A stretch of 15,524 nt of DNA from DASSHC01 sp035693105 (GCA_035693105.1 DASSHC010000129.1:1-15524); one strand, 5' to 3'. Shown: positions 7,189-13,977, counted from the first letter of the stretch. The notes: generated by a model not told the origin, from the letters alone. A program made the numbers and translations.

Positions 7189-7369
7189 GGCCTACGAGGG
7201 CGATGGGTGCCGTGTGAGGACGGATCCCTCGACTGCGCTCGGGATGACAGGGTTAATTGGGGGCAGACGACGACGACACGTCGTATTCGTCCGCCACTCA
7301 CGTACCCTGTCATCCCGAGCGCAGTCGAGGGATCCGTGTGGCCCTGCCACCAAGCCTGCCACGAAGGCC
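7189..7369. repeat. Long palindromic repeat element, copy 1
   Basis: A 181-base imperfect palindrome that almost exactly fills the space between two convergent genes. The inner arms, 7220-7253 and 7304-7337, are perfect 34-base inverted copies. They begin ACGGATCCCTCGACTGCGCT and enclose a 50-base loop. The outer flanks also pair imperfectly (GGCCTACGAGG at 7189-7199 with CCACGAAGGCC at 7359-7369, 9 of 11). The segment 7204-7255 recurs at 15344-15395 with one mismatch. There is no ORF for a transposase. It may be a MITE- or REP-like dispersed element and would also serve as a bidirectional terminator. Confidence 0.85.
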
Positions 7370-7370
7370 G

Positions 7371-8570
7371 CTACCCCAGCGCGGCGTCGATCGCGGGCGG
7401 GTCGGGATCGAGCGCCGGGACGGCGCTGGGGATGCGCTCCAGCCGTGCGCCGAAGTCGAGCAGCCCGCGGACCTGCGCTAGCACCGCCTCGACGCTGATG
7501 CTCTCCAGACAGCGGGCGCTGGAGTCGTCGGCGCAGCCGCAGGCGGCGCCCAGCAGGCGGCAGGGCGCGTGGTAGTCGACCACCGGCCGCTGCCAGACGC
7601 GGCAGAGCGGCGCCCATTGTGCCGGGTGGCCGTTTCCGAAGATAATCACCGCCGGGGTGTCGAGCGCGGCTGCCAGGTGGCCGGGAAAACTGTCGTTGGT
7701 GATCAGCAGCCGCAGGCGCGCGACGAGTGCGCTCAGCCCGCCGACCGAGATGCGCCCGGCCAGGTTGACGAGCCGTCTGGGGTGGCCGAGCGATGCGGCC
7801 AGTGACTCCGCGCGCTCGCGCTCGCGTGGCCCGCCGAGCAGGATGATATCGTCGCCGGTCTCGGCCAGGAGACAGGCGGCGACCGCCCGGTAGCGCTCCA
7901 GCGCCCAGCAGCGCGCGCCGGAGCGGGCGCCGGCGTTCAGGCCGATGACTCGGCCCCGGCTGAGGTGCGCCCAATCCAATTCGGGGAGCGCTCGCACCTC
8001 GTCCAGATCTTCCGGTCGCTCGGCGATCTCCAGACGGGGGCTGGTTTCGGGTGCTCCGATCAGGCGGGTCACATCGAGCAGGCGCAGCACCTCGGGCTGC
8101 AGCGGCAGGTAGGGCATGTCGAGGTCGAGCGCGGGCGCTTGCTCGCCGCGCTGGCCGGCGGTCACTCGAGCCCCCAGGCGCAGGACGAACGCGTTGGTGG
8201 TGTCGCCGGCGCCCTTGAGCTGCAGCGCCAGATCGAAGTGCCGGGCGCGCATCGCGGCGAAGAAGGCGTCCGCCTCGGCCGCGGCGGCAAAGGGGAGCCC
8301 TTCCCAATGCAGCCCCGGCAGCGGCGGGACGACCACGGCCTCGTCGACGCTGTCGAGCCGCTCGGCCACCGGGAGCGACACCCGATCGATGAGCAGGGTG
8401 ATCCGCGCGTTGGGCGCCGCCCGCCGCAGGGCGCGCAGGGCGGGGGAGGCCACCAGCAGATCGCCGAGGCGGCCGGTGCGCAGCACCACGATGCTTCGCG
8501 GGCGCAGGCGATCGAGCAGGCTGCCGTGGAGCGGGCCCGCGAGCCGATCGCATGCTGCCGTCTCGCTCAC
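7371..8570 (-). CDS. Glycosyltransferase family 9 (heptosyltransferase-like)
   Basis: A 399-residue GT-B fold glycosyltransferase of family GT9, which moves a sugar (heptose in the best-known members) from a nucleotide donor. The N-terminal half starts with VVLRTGRLGDLLVASPALRA (about 28-47), the family's opening strand and helix. The C-terminal half has the donor-site region GLNAGARSG (about 210-218) and NDSFPGHLA (292-300). The latter replaces the more usual NDTGPxHLA. A cysteine cluster (Cys337, 344, 346, 354) matches that seen near the end of many GT9 proteins. The GTG at 8570 was chosen over an ATG at 8660 because homology to the family begins shortly after it and the 30 extra residues look non-coding. 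Acceptor unknown. It is homologous to the GT9 at 10899-12005. Confidence 0.9.
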   Translation of the reverse strand: MSETAACDRLAGPLHGSLLDRLRPRSIVVLRTGRLGDLLVASPALRALRRAAPNARITLLIDRVSLPVAERLDSVDEAVVVPPLPGLHWEGLPFAAAAEADAFFAAMRARHFDLALQLKGAGDTTNAFVLRLGARVTAGQRGEQAPALDLDMPYLPLQPEVLRLLDVTRLIGAPETSPRLEIAERPEDLDEVRALPELDWAHLSRGRVIGLNAGARSGARCWALERYRAVAACLLAETGDDIILLGGPRERERAESLAASLGHPRRLVNLAGRISVGGLSALVARLRLLITNDSFPGHLAAALDTPAVIIFGNGHPAQWAPLCRVWQRPVVDYHAPCRLLGAACGCADDSSARCLESISVEAVLAQVRGLLDFGARLERIPSAVPALDPDPPAIDAALG

Positions 8571-8711
8571 GCTGCCGCCTCTCGTCTCGGCGGGCACGCC
8601 CGCGTCGGATACCGGGGGAGCGCTGCAAAGGGCGTGCCGATAGCCGGTGTGGCCCGCCACCTGCGGCGGCTAGCGGCGGTCCGCGCCGGCTCCGCACGGA
8701 AGGGGGGATGG
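8571..8711. promoter_or_regulatory. Divergent spacer with inverted repeat
   Basis: This spacer separates the leftward GT9 gene from the rightward exchanger. GGCACGCCC at 8593-8601 and GGGCGTGCC at 8630-8638 form a perfect 9-base inverted repeat with a 28-base gap. The same GGCGTGCC core appears as an inverted repeat in the divergent spacer at 2193-2244. No -10/-35 pair is convincing. A purine-rich ribosome site, AGGGGGG at 8701-8707, serves the exchanger. Confidence 0.3.
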
Positions 8712-9779
8712 GTGCCCGAACTCAGCAAGATCGACTGGATCACGTTGGCCGTCGCGCTCGTCGGAACCGTCGTGACCGGCGGGCTGCAATTGGGCGGCGT
8801 CTCCGAGGTTGCCGTCTTCATCGTCGCCGCCGGCGTGCTCGGGGCGCTGGCCAAGCTGGTCGGCGACGCCACCGAGCACCTCGGGGCCAAGCTCGGGCCG
8901 GGCATGACCGGCGTGTTGCAGTCGGGGCTCGGGAACCTGCCCGAGTTGCTGATCGGCATCTTCAGCCTGCGCGCTGGGCTGGTGACGGTGGTGCAGGCGG
9001 CGCTGGTCGGCTCGATCCTGGGCAACTCGCTCTTGGTGCTCGGCGCGGCCTTCCTGGTCGGCGGGTTGCGCCACGGCACCCAGCGCTTCGGCCCGCAGCC
9101 GGCGCGCTCGATCGCGACCCTCATGCTGCTGGCAGTGGCGGCGCTGGCCGTACCGACCCTGGCTCACGGCCTGCACACGCCCGCCGACCCGCACGAGGAG
9201 ACGCTGGGGATCGCGGTCTCCATCATCTTGCTGATCGTCTTCGCGGCCAGCATCCCCGCCATCCTGGGGGGCGCGCCGGCGGCCGTTCCGGCCGCGCCGG
9301 AGAGCGAGCTGCCCGGTCACTGGCCACTCTGGTTCACCATCGCGGTGCTGGCCGTCGCCAGCATCGGCGCCGCGCTCGTCTCGGAGTGGTTCGTCGACGC
9401 GCTGCGCCCGGCCATCGAGGTGCTCAATCTCTCAGAGGGATTCACCGGATTGGTCATCGTGGCCATTGCCGGCAACGCGGTGGAGAACGTGGTCGGGATC
9501 GAACTGGCGGCGCGCAATCAGGCCGACTACGCGATCAGCGTGATCCTCAACAGCCCGCTGCAGATCGCGCTGGTGCTCGTCCCGGCGCTGGTGCTGCTCA
9601 GCTACGTCGTCGGCGGAGCGCACCTCACGCTGGTGCTGCCGGGGCTGCTGGTCGCGGTGCTCGGGGTGGCGTCGATCATCGGAGCGGTGGTCGTCTTCGA
9701 CGGCGAGTCGAACTGGCTGGAGGGGGTGGCGCTGGTCGGCCTCTACTGCATGATCGCGATCTCGTTCTGGTGGGGCTGA
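8712..9779 (+). CDS. CAX-type Ca2+/H+ (cation/proton) exchanger
   Basis: A 355-residue membrane protein with about ten or eleven helices, of the calcium/cation antiporter superfamily, CAX branch. Such proteins export Ca2+ or other divalent cations in exchange for protons. Two alpha-repeat cores are visible. The first is SGLGNLPELLIGIFSLRAG (71-89), with Glu78 at the expected ion-binding site. The second is AIAGNAVENVVGIELAARNQ (251-270), with Glu258, followed by NSPLQIALVLVPALVL. A hydrophilic loop at about 186-203 separates the two halves. The GTG at 8712 follows AGGGGGG by 4 bases, and no earlier start fits the family. The open frame continues far upstream, but that part is antisense to the GT9 gene and was discarded. 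Convergent with the DUF2171-BON gene. Confidence 0.92.
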   Translation: MPELSKIDWITLAVALVGTVVTGGLQLGGVSEVAVFIVAAGVLGALAKLVGDATEHLGAKLGPGMTGVLQSGLGNLPELLIGIFSLRAGLVTVVQAALVGSILGNSLLVLGAAFLVGGLRHGTQRFGPQPARSIATLMLLAVAALAVPTLAHGLHTPADPHEETLGIAVSIILLIVFAASIPAILGGAPAAVPAAPESELPGHWPLWFTIAVLAVASIGAALVSEWFVDALRPAIEVLNLSEGFTGLVIVAIAGNAVENVVGIELAARNQADYAISVILNSPLQIALVLVPALVLLSYVVGGAHLTLVLPGLLVAVLGVASIIGAVVVFDGESNWLEGVALVGLYCMIAISFWWG

Positions 9780-9796
9780 GCCAACGGAACACGATA

Positions 9797-9824
9797 CGGG
9801 CGCGTCCAGTGCTGGACGCGCCCG
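9797..9824. terminator. Bidirectional hairpin terminator between convergent genes
   Basis: A perfect 13-base inverted repeat, CGGGCGCGTCCAG and CTGGACGCGCCCG, separated by two bases. It lies 17 bases after the exchanger stop and 22 bases beyond the stop of the convergent DUF2171-BON gene. It has no T-tract on either side. The stem core GGGCGCGTC is the same as in the hairpin at 5281-5313. Confidence 0.7.
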
Positions 9825-9846
9825 CACGCGGAGTCCGATCGCCGCG

Positions 9847-10902
9847 TTAGAGGGTCTTTTCGATCTTCTGCATCAGGCCCTGGTTGACCGTCAGCTCGTT
9901 GTTGACGTCGGACACGCCAGGCACCGACTCCGCCACGTCCTCGGCGGTGCGCTTGGCCCGGCGCGAGTCGACCTGGCCGCGCAGGGTGACGACCCGGTCG
10001 GCGACCGCAACCTCGACATTGGAGGCGTCCACCGAGCCGCTCTGCGTCAGCCGGTGGCAGACCTCGCTCTCGATGTCCTGGTCGCTGGCGTTGGCCCAGT
10101 TGGCGTTGCCGCCCCAGCCCGTGGTCATGCCGTAGGTGCCGTAGCCGGTCAGGTTGCCGGAATACGTCCCGTAGCCGCCGAAACCGGTCTGGGACCCAGT
10201 GTAGGTCCCGTAACCGCCGGCGTTGCTGGGATAGACGCCGTAGACCGTGTAGCCCTCGCTACCCTGGTAGGTGCCGTAGCCGTAGTTGGTGCCCTGGCTG
10301 GGAGCATAAGCGCCAAGGTTACGGCCGCGCCAGTTCTCGTCGCCGTAGGTGCCGAAGTTGGCGCCTTGGCCCTGACCCCGTCCCTGGTTCTGATCGCGCC
10401 AGTACTGGTAGGTGCCCCAATCCGGGTTCTGGTTCTCATACGTGCCAAAGCTGGTACCGTAGGTTCCGAAGTTGGTGGCGCCCCAGTTCTGGTTGGTGGG
10501 ATAGGTGCCGAAGCTGGTGCCGGTGCCGTAGCCGCCCCGGCCGGTGGGCGCGAAGCGATAGCCACCGTAGCCGTAGTTGCCGTAGCCGGTGGTTGGGTAG
10601 TAGCCGGGGTAGCCGTAGGTCGAGTAGCCGGGCACGGTGCCGCGGCCCCGGCCGTAGGTGGGGTTCGAGGGACCGAAGATCGGCGGGTTCGACCAGTTGC
10701 GATTGCCGATCTGGTCCTCGCTGACGCTCAGGTGGACCGCGCCGCCTGAGACGTTGCGCACCGCCCGGCTCGGAGCCCAGACGTCGCGCTGCCAGTCGCG
10801 GTTGATCAGGATGTTATTCTGATTGACCGCTTTGACCGTCCCGATCTGGTTCCCGTTGCTCCCTACGACAGGCATCCCCTGGTGAATCTGCGATGTCGTC
10901 AC
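9847..10902 (-). CDS. DUF2171-like / Gly-Tyr-rich / BON domain protein
   Basis: A 351-residue protein in three parts. Residues 3-62 match the DUF2171 (PRC-barrel-like) pattern, with IHQGMPVVGSNGNQIGTV and a closing AVHLSVSEDQI strand. Residues 70-270 are low-complexity and dominated by Gly, Tyr, Asn, Thr and Gln. They hold about 30 tyrosines and nine [FYW]GTY motifs, at 131, 145, 152, 162, 183, 209, 231, 244 and 254. Residues 275-341 form a BON domain, with DIESEVCHRLTQSG, VTLRGQVDS and the closing VPGVSDVNNELTV. I see no signal peptide or membrane helix, so a cytoplasmic place is likely. The GTG start follows GGGAGG by 6 bases and overlaps the upstream GT9 stop in GTGA. The role is unknown; the architecture suggests self-assembly or binding to a surface. 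Confidence 0.9.
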   Translation of the reverse strand: MTTSQIHQGMPVVGSNGNQIGTVKAVNQNNILINRDWQRDVWAPSRAVRNVSGGAVHLSVSEDQIGNRNWSNPPIFGPSNPTYGRGRGTVPGYSTYGYPGYYPTTGYGNYGYGGYRFAPTGRGGYGTGTSFGTYPTNQNWGATNFGTYGTSFGTYENQNPDWGTYQYWRDQNQGRGQGQGANFGTYGDENWRGRNLGAYAPSQGTNYGYGTYQGSEGYTVYGVYPSNAGGYGTYTGSQTGFGGYGTYSGNLTGYGTYGMTTGWGGNANWANASDQDIESEVCHRLTQSGSVDASNVEVAVADRVVTLRGQVDSRRAKRTAEDVAESVPGVSDVNNELTVNQGLMQKIEKTL

Positions 10903-12005
10903 GCAATGCCTCCCTGTCTGACGCCGGCCCCGTGCCGGCTCACGTCAGTTGCCGCACATCGCGTACCGCGTCCCACCAGCAGCGTCGCACCAGCAGCCAC
11001 CACGCGCTCCACCGGGATCGAGGCGATGTCCTCAGCCCGGTCCGGCGTGACCACCTGGTGCCGCCGGCGGTCGAGCGGCCCCCACTCGTCCGGCGAGGAA
11101 GGGCCGAAGATGGTGACGCTGGGGGTGCCCAGAGCATAGGCGAGATGTGCCGGCCCGGTGTCGTTCACCAGCAGCAGCGTGAGCCGGGCGATCAGCGCCG
11201 CCAGCGCGCCCAGCGAGAGCCGCCCGGTCAGATCGACCACCGGGAGATCCACCGCAGCGACAACGGCGCGCGTCGCCGGCGCGTCGCGCTCGGTGCCGGT
11301 GACGACCAGCACGCCGCCGTGCTGGCGCGCCAGTGCGCTCCCCGCCGCCGCGAAGCGAGCGGCGGGCCAGCGCCGGGCAGACACCCGCGCGCCGGGGTGC
11401 ACACCGATCAGCGGTGAATCCAGCGGGAGCGCGGCGCGCTCGAGCGCCCGCGCCAGCTCCGTCTCATCGCTCGCCCAGAGCGGAAATTCGAGCCGGCTGC
11501 CCCGGGGCGGCAGGCCGAGCGCGGCCAGCAGGTCGTGCATCAGCTGGATCTGGTGCCGGCCCGGCTGGTAGGGCGCGTAGATGTCGAGCCCCATCACGCG
11601 CGGGTCGTCGGCCGGGCGCAGCCAGCCGGCGGTCAGGCGAGCACCGAGCAGCGTGGTGAAGGGGTTCGAGAAGACGCCGCTGCCGGTGACCTGCAGCGCC
11701 AGGTCGAACTCCTCCGCCTGCATGCGGGCAAGAAAGGCGAGGGTGCGCCGGGCGTCGGTCGGGCACTCACGCAAGCCAGGGTAGCCGGGAAAGGGGATCA
11801 GGCGGTCGATGTAGCCGGCGTAGCGGGCGACCAGGGCGCGGTCCTGCGCGCGTCCGATCAGCGCCAGCTCGGCGCGCGGGAAGGCGGCGCGCAGGGCGCG
11901 CAGCAGCGGGCTGGCGGTGACGATATCGCCGAGGTTGGTGGAGCGCACCAGCACGAGCTTCGCGACATCCCGAAGCGCTTCCCGCACCGGACCATCGACA
12001 ACCAC
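10899..12005 (-). CDS. Glycosyltransferase family 9 (heptosyltransferase-like)
   Basis: A 368-residue GT9 family glycosyltransferase with the canonical layout. LVLVRSTNLGDIVTASPLLR (17-36) opens the N-terminal Rossmann-like domain. IGVHPGARVSARRWP (200-214), NDTGPAHLAYALGTP (281-295) and FGPSSPDEWGP (300-310) make up the donor-nucleotide half. It lacks the C-terminal cysteine cluster of the other GT9 in this window. The GTG start is 4 bases after GGAGG. The stop overlaps the start of the DUF2171-BON gene in GTGA, so the two are translationally coupled. Donor and acceptor are unknown. In a bacterium that may lack lipopolysaccharide the acceptor could be a glycolipid, cell-surface glycan or protein; this is inference. 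Confidence 0.92.
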   Translation of the reverse strand: MVVDGPVREALRDVAKLVLVRSTNLGDIVTASPLLRALRAAFPRAELALIGRAQDRALVARYAGYIDRLIPFPGYPGLRECPTDARRTLAFLARMQAEEFDLALQVTGSGVFSNPFTTLLGARLTAGWLRPADDPRVMGLDIYAPYQPGRHQIQLMHDLLAALGLPPRGSRLEFPLWASDETELARALERAALPLDSPLIGVHPGARVSARRWPAARFAAAGSALARQHGGVLVVTGTERDAPATRAVVAAVDLPVVDLTGRLSLGALAALIARLTLLLVNDTGPAHLAYALGTPSVTIFGPSSPDEWGPLDRRRHQVVTPDRAEDIASIPVERVVAAGATLLVGRGTRCAATDVSRHGAGVRQGGIA

Positions 12006-12387
12006 ACCGCCTCCAGGCTACGCACCAGCGACACCGGAGAGAGCCGAGGCAGTCATCGTGCCACCGCCGGACAGCCAGCGCTGGCACCCGCCCTGCGGAG
12101 CCTAGACAGGTGGTAGGGCGATGTCCCGTGTCAGCCAACGGATCGCGCCGGCTGGCACCAACTACGGCAAACGCAAGGCAGCGATGCGGCTTTGCGACGC
12201 CTTGGAGGATGCCGCTCGCGAGTTCCGCCGCCGATCGCCCACCACCACTTAGCCTGGCCCAACGAGGTCCAGGATTTCGCCCGCGGTCCGACCGGGCGTC
12301 GGGAGGGTCGTGAGCCAACACCCCGTGATGGCCCACGAGCATGTTCCGGCTGGATCGTCACAGTCATCAAACCCAAGAAAGCGAGTA
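12006..12387. other. Spacer between divergent GT9 and small zinc-binding gene
   Basis: These 382 bases must contain the promoter of the leftward GT9 operon and that of the rightward small gene. No RNA gene, clear repeat or convincing -10/-35 pair is visible. Open frames on the minus strand here give Arg/Gly/Ser-rich translations with no family resemblance. The only candidate gene is the 43-codon frame at 12121-12252. An in-frame GTG extension of the downstream gene reaches back to 12310 but is judged less likely than the ATG at 12388. Confidence 0.5.
12121..12252 (+). CDS. Possible 43-residue basic peptide
   Basis: A short open frame from an ATG at 12121 to a TAG at 12250-12252. The predicted peptide has a basic, possibly helical centre, with GKRKAAMRLCDALEDAARE followed by FRRR. 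Third codon positions are G or C in roughly three quarters of codons, somewhat below the surrounding genes but above what an unconstrained frame would need. AGGTGGTAGGG just upstream could act as a weak ribosome site. I recognise no family. It may be a chance frame in a long spacer. Confidence 0.22.
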   Translation: MSRVSQRIAPAGTNYGKRKAAMRLCDALEDAAREFRRRSPTTT

Positions 12388-12651
12388 ATGATGGGCTTAC
12401 AATCGCGAAAGGTGGCCTGGGGCAAGCGAGACGGTGGCTATCCGGTTTGCATTTTCGAGGCGCTGGTACCGCTCACCTGCGCGGACTGCCAGCGCACGAT
12501 CGAGGTCGGCGAGCGCTTCACGCGTGGCACGCGCGGCTTCCGCACCACACTCCCGATCTGCGCCGACTGCCGCCAGGTGGAGGAACTGCCGCCTGGGCAG
12601 CAGCTCTCGCGCGTCTCGCGTGGGAGGATGCTCCCCTCCACGCACGACTGA
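12388..12651 (+). CDS. Small double-CxxC (zinc ribbon-like) protein
   Basis: An 87-residue protein. After a basic segment with AWGKRDGGYPVCIFEALVPL, two cysteine pairs, CADC near residues 34-37 and CADC near 59-62, bracket an RTIEVGERFTRGTRGFRT segment. This is the pattern of a small treble-clef or zinc-ribbon knuckle in which four cysteines bind one zinc ion. The tail is Ser/Arg-rich. I cannot name the family or its partner; nucleic-acid binding or a structural zinc role would be guesses. The start is uncertain. The tandem ATGs at 12388 and 12391 have only a weak purine stretch before them, and a GTG at 12310 would add 26 residues of poor quality. Convergent with the SDR gene. Confidence 0.6.
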   Translation: MMGLQSRKVAWGKRDGGYPVCIFEALVPLTCADCQRTIEVGERFTRGTRGFRTTLPICADCRQVEELPPGQQLSRVSRGRMLPSTHD

Positions 12652-12697
12652 GCGCGGGGTTCCGTCATCCCGCAGCCCCGGGGGCCCTCATCCCCAG

Positions 12698-12725
12698 CCC
12701 TTCTCCCAACGCATTGGGAGAAGGG
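12698..12725. terminator. Hairpin in a dispersed intergenic repeat
   Basis: CCCTTCTCCCAA and TTGGGAGAAGGG form a perfect 12-base stem with a CGCA loop. The surrounding text, CCCTCATCCCCAGCCC followed by the hairpin and GAGACGGGG, resembles an intergenic repeat style known from several bacterial phyla, including Chloroflexota. It lies 46 bases after the small zinc-binding gene and before the convergent SDR stop, so it can end transcription from both sides. Two smaller stems follow: GTTGCC/GGCAAC at 12749-12773, and GAGCGT/ACGCTC at 12784-12800 straddling the SDR stop. Confidence 0.65.
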
Positions 12726-12798
12726 AGACGGGGTTCTATTGGACCAAGGTTGCCACCATGAGAATCCGGCAACGCTCCCCCAAGAGCGTCAGGAACGC

Positions 12799-13821
12799 TC
12801 AACGCGCCGACTTGACGAGCAGCGCGGCGATGCCGGCGGCGGCGGCCGCGCCTGCCGCGCCCAGCCAGTTCCGGTGCTTTTCGAGCCAGAGCTGCGAGCT
12901 GAAGTCGCGCGCCCGGTTATCGAAGCGCCCGTGCGCGCCGAAGTCGCGCTCGGCATCGACCGGCTGCCACAGGTCGAAAGGCCGCTGGTGGTCGTCGGGC
13001 TCATCGGTCATCTGCGAATCCCAGCCCTTGCGCGCCAGGTAGTGATCCAGCAGGCGCGGGATGAAACGGTTGCCCCAGATCGCCTTCTCGGTGGGCCAGC
13101 CGACGTAGATCTCGGGCCGGTCGTGGTCGGCGGCCCAGACGACCGCTTCGGCGCCGACCTCCGGCTGGAAGATCGGCGGCACCGGCTGCGGCCAGCGCGG
13201 CATGGTGCTCTTGCACCAGGTGAACTGCGGCGTGTTGAGCGCCGGCATCTGCACCATCGTCAATTGCACCTTACTCTGGTCGTGGTACAGCTCCGAGCGC
13301 AGCGACTCGGTGAAGCCCTGTATCGCGTGCTTGGCGCCGCAGTAGGCCGACTGCAGGGGGATGCCGCGGTAGGCCAGCGCCGAGCCCACCTGGACGATCG
13401 TGCCGCGGTCGCGCGGCAGCATGCGCTTGAGCGCGGCCTGGGTGCCGTAGACGAAGCCGAGGTAGGTCACCTCGGTAACGCGGCGGAAGTCCTCCGCCGT
13501 CATCTCGGCAACGGGCGAGAAGACCGTCACCATCGCGTCGTTGACCCAGACGTCGATCGGACCCAGCTCGCGCTCGACCGCCGCGGCGGCCGCTTCCACC
13601 TGCGCGGGATCGGAGACATCGGTGGGGCAGACCAGCGCCTTGCCGCCACACGCCTCAACGTCGAGCCGGGCCCCCTCCAGCCCCGCCTCGCCCCGCGCCA
13701 GCAGGCCGAGATGCGCGCCGCGCCGGGCAAAGGCCCGCACGATCGCCCGCCCCAGCCCCGCCGACGCGCCGGTCACCACCACGACCCGCGGTCCCGCCTT
13801 CGCTGTCATCGTCGCCGCCAC
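12799..13821 (-). CDS. Short-chain dehydrogenase/reductase with C-terminal hydrophobic tail
   Basis: A 340-residue SDR oxidoreductase. The cofactor motif TGASAGLG is at 17-24 after a VVVV strand, and CPTDVSDP (about 65-72) shapes the adenine pocket. The catalytic residues are Ser147 in VGSALAY and Tyr160/Lys164 in YCGAKHA. The usual NNAG-type motif reads VNDAM here. Beyond the roughly 250-residue core is an extension with WAADHDRPEIYVGWPTEKAI and DEPDDHQRPFDLWQP. It ends in a hydrophobic Ala/Gly segment (about 316-335) plus Lys/Arg, which may anchor the enzyme to the membrane. The GTG at 13821 is 6 bases after GGGAGGAG and was preferred to the ATG at 13809, which has no ribosome site. The substrate is unknown. 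It is divergent from nadC. Confidence 0.92.
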   Translation of the reverse strand: MAATMTAKAGPRVVVVTGASAGLGRAIVRAFARRGAHLGLLARGEAGLEGARLDVEACGGKALVCPTDVSDPAQVEAAAAAVERELGPIDVWVNDAMVTVFSPVAEMTAEDFRRVTEVTYLGFVYGTQAALKRMLPRDRGTIVQVGSALAYRGIPLQSAYCGAKHAIQGFTESLRSELYHDQSKVQLTMVQMPALNTPQFTWCKSTMPRWPQPVPPIFQPEVGAEAVVWAADHDRPEIYVGWPTEKAIWGNRFIPRLLDHYLARKGWDSQMTDEPDDHQRPFDLWQPVDAERDFGAHGRFDNRARDFSSQLWLEKHRNWLGAAGAAAAAGIAALLVKSAR

Positions 13822-13916
13822 AACACGCTCCTCCCGGCCGCACACGGCCACCATCCGTTCGCCTCGCTATCGCCCTGCCGCGTGCCGCAGGCTGGGTGCC
13901 AGAACCGCGACGCCGA

Positions 13917-13945
13917 TTGCCGCGCGCTGCCGCCAGCGGTACCAT
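13917..13945 (+). promoter_or_regulatory. Candidate sigma-70-like promoter for nadC
   Basis: TTGCCG at 13917-13922 and TACCAT at 13940-13945 are separated by 17 bases. Each matches the consensus hexamer at four of six positions. Transcription would start near 13952, about 26 bases before the TTG start codon and with the ribosome site GGGAGAGGAG included. In GC-rich DNA such matches are weak evidence. Confidence 0.3.
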
Positions 13946-13977
13946 CCGCGCGGTAGCAGGTGGGAGAGGAGCCCGTT

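Noticed and set aside
7220..7337. Repeated 34-base units as a possible CRISPR array
   Set aside because: There are only two units and they are inverted relative to each other, so they form a hairpin and not a direct-repeat array. No cas genes are present.
7192..8697. 501-codon open frame on the minus strand over the GT9 gene
   Set aside because: A frame-shifted shadow of the GT9 gene, very Arg/Ala/Pro-rich, and it also reads through the palindromic repeat.
7965..8711. Upstream extension of the exchanger open frame
   Set aside because: This part is antisense to the GT9 gene and unlike any exchanger N-terminus. The GTG at 8712 has a strong ribosome site and gives a normal-length protein.
10120..10700. 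DNA tandem repeat in the Gly/Tyr-rich gene
   Set aside because: The amino acid motif recurs, but spacing is irregular and codons differ between copies, so it is a protein-level repeat and not a DNA satellite.
12739..13956. 405-codon open frame on the plus strand
   Set aside because: Antisense to the SDR gene, whose cofactor and catalytic motifs are clear; the plus-strand translation is His/Arg/Gly-rich without a domain.
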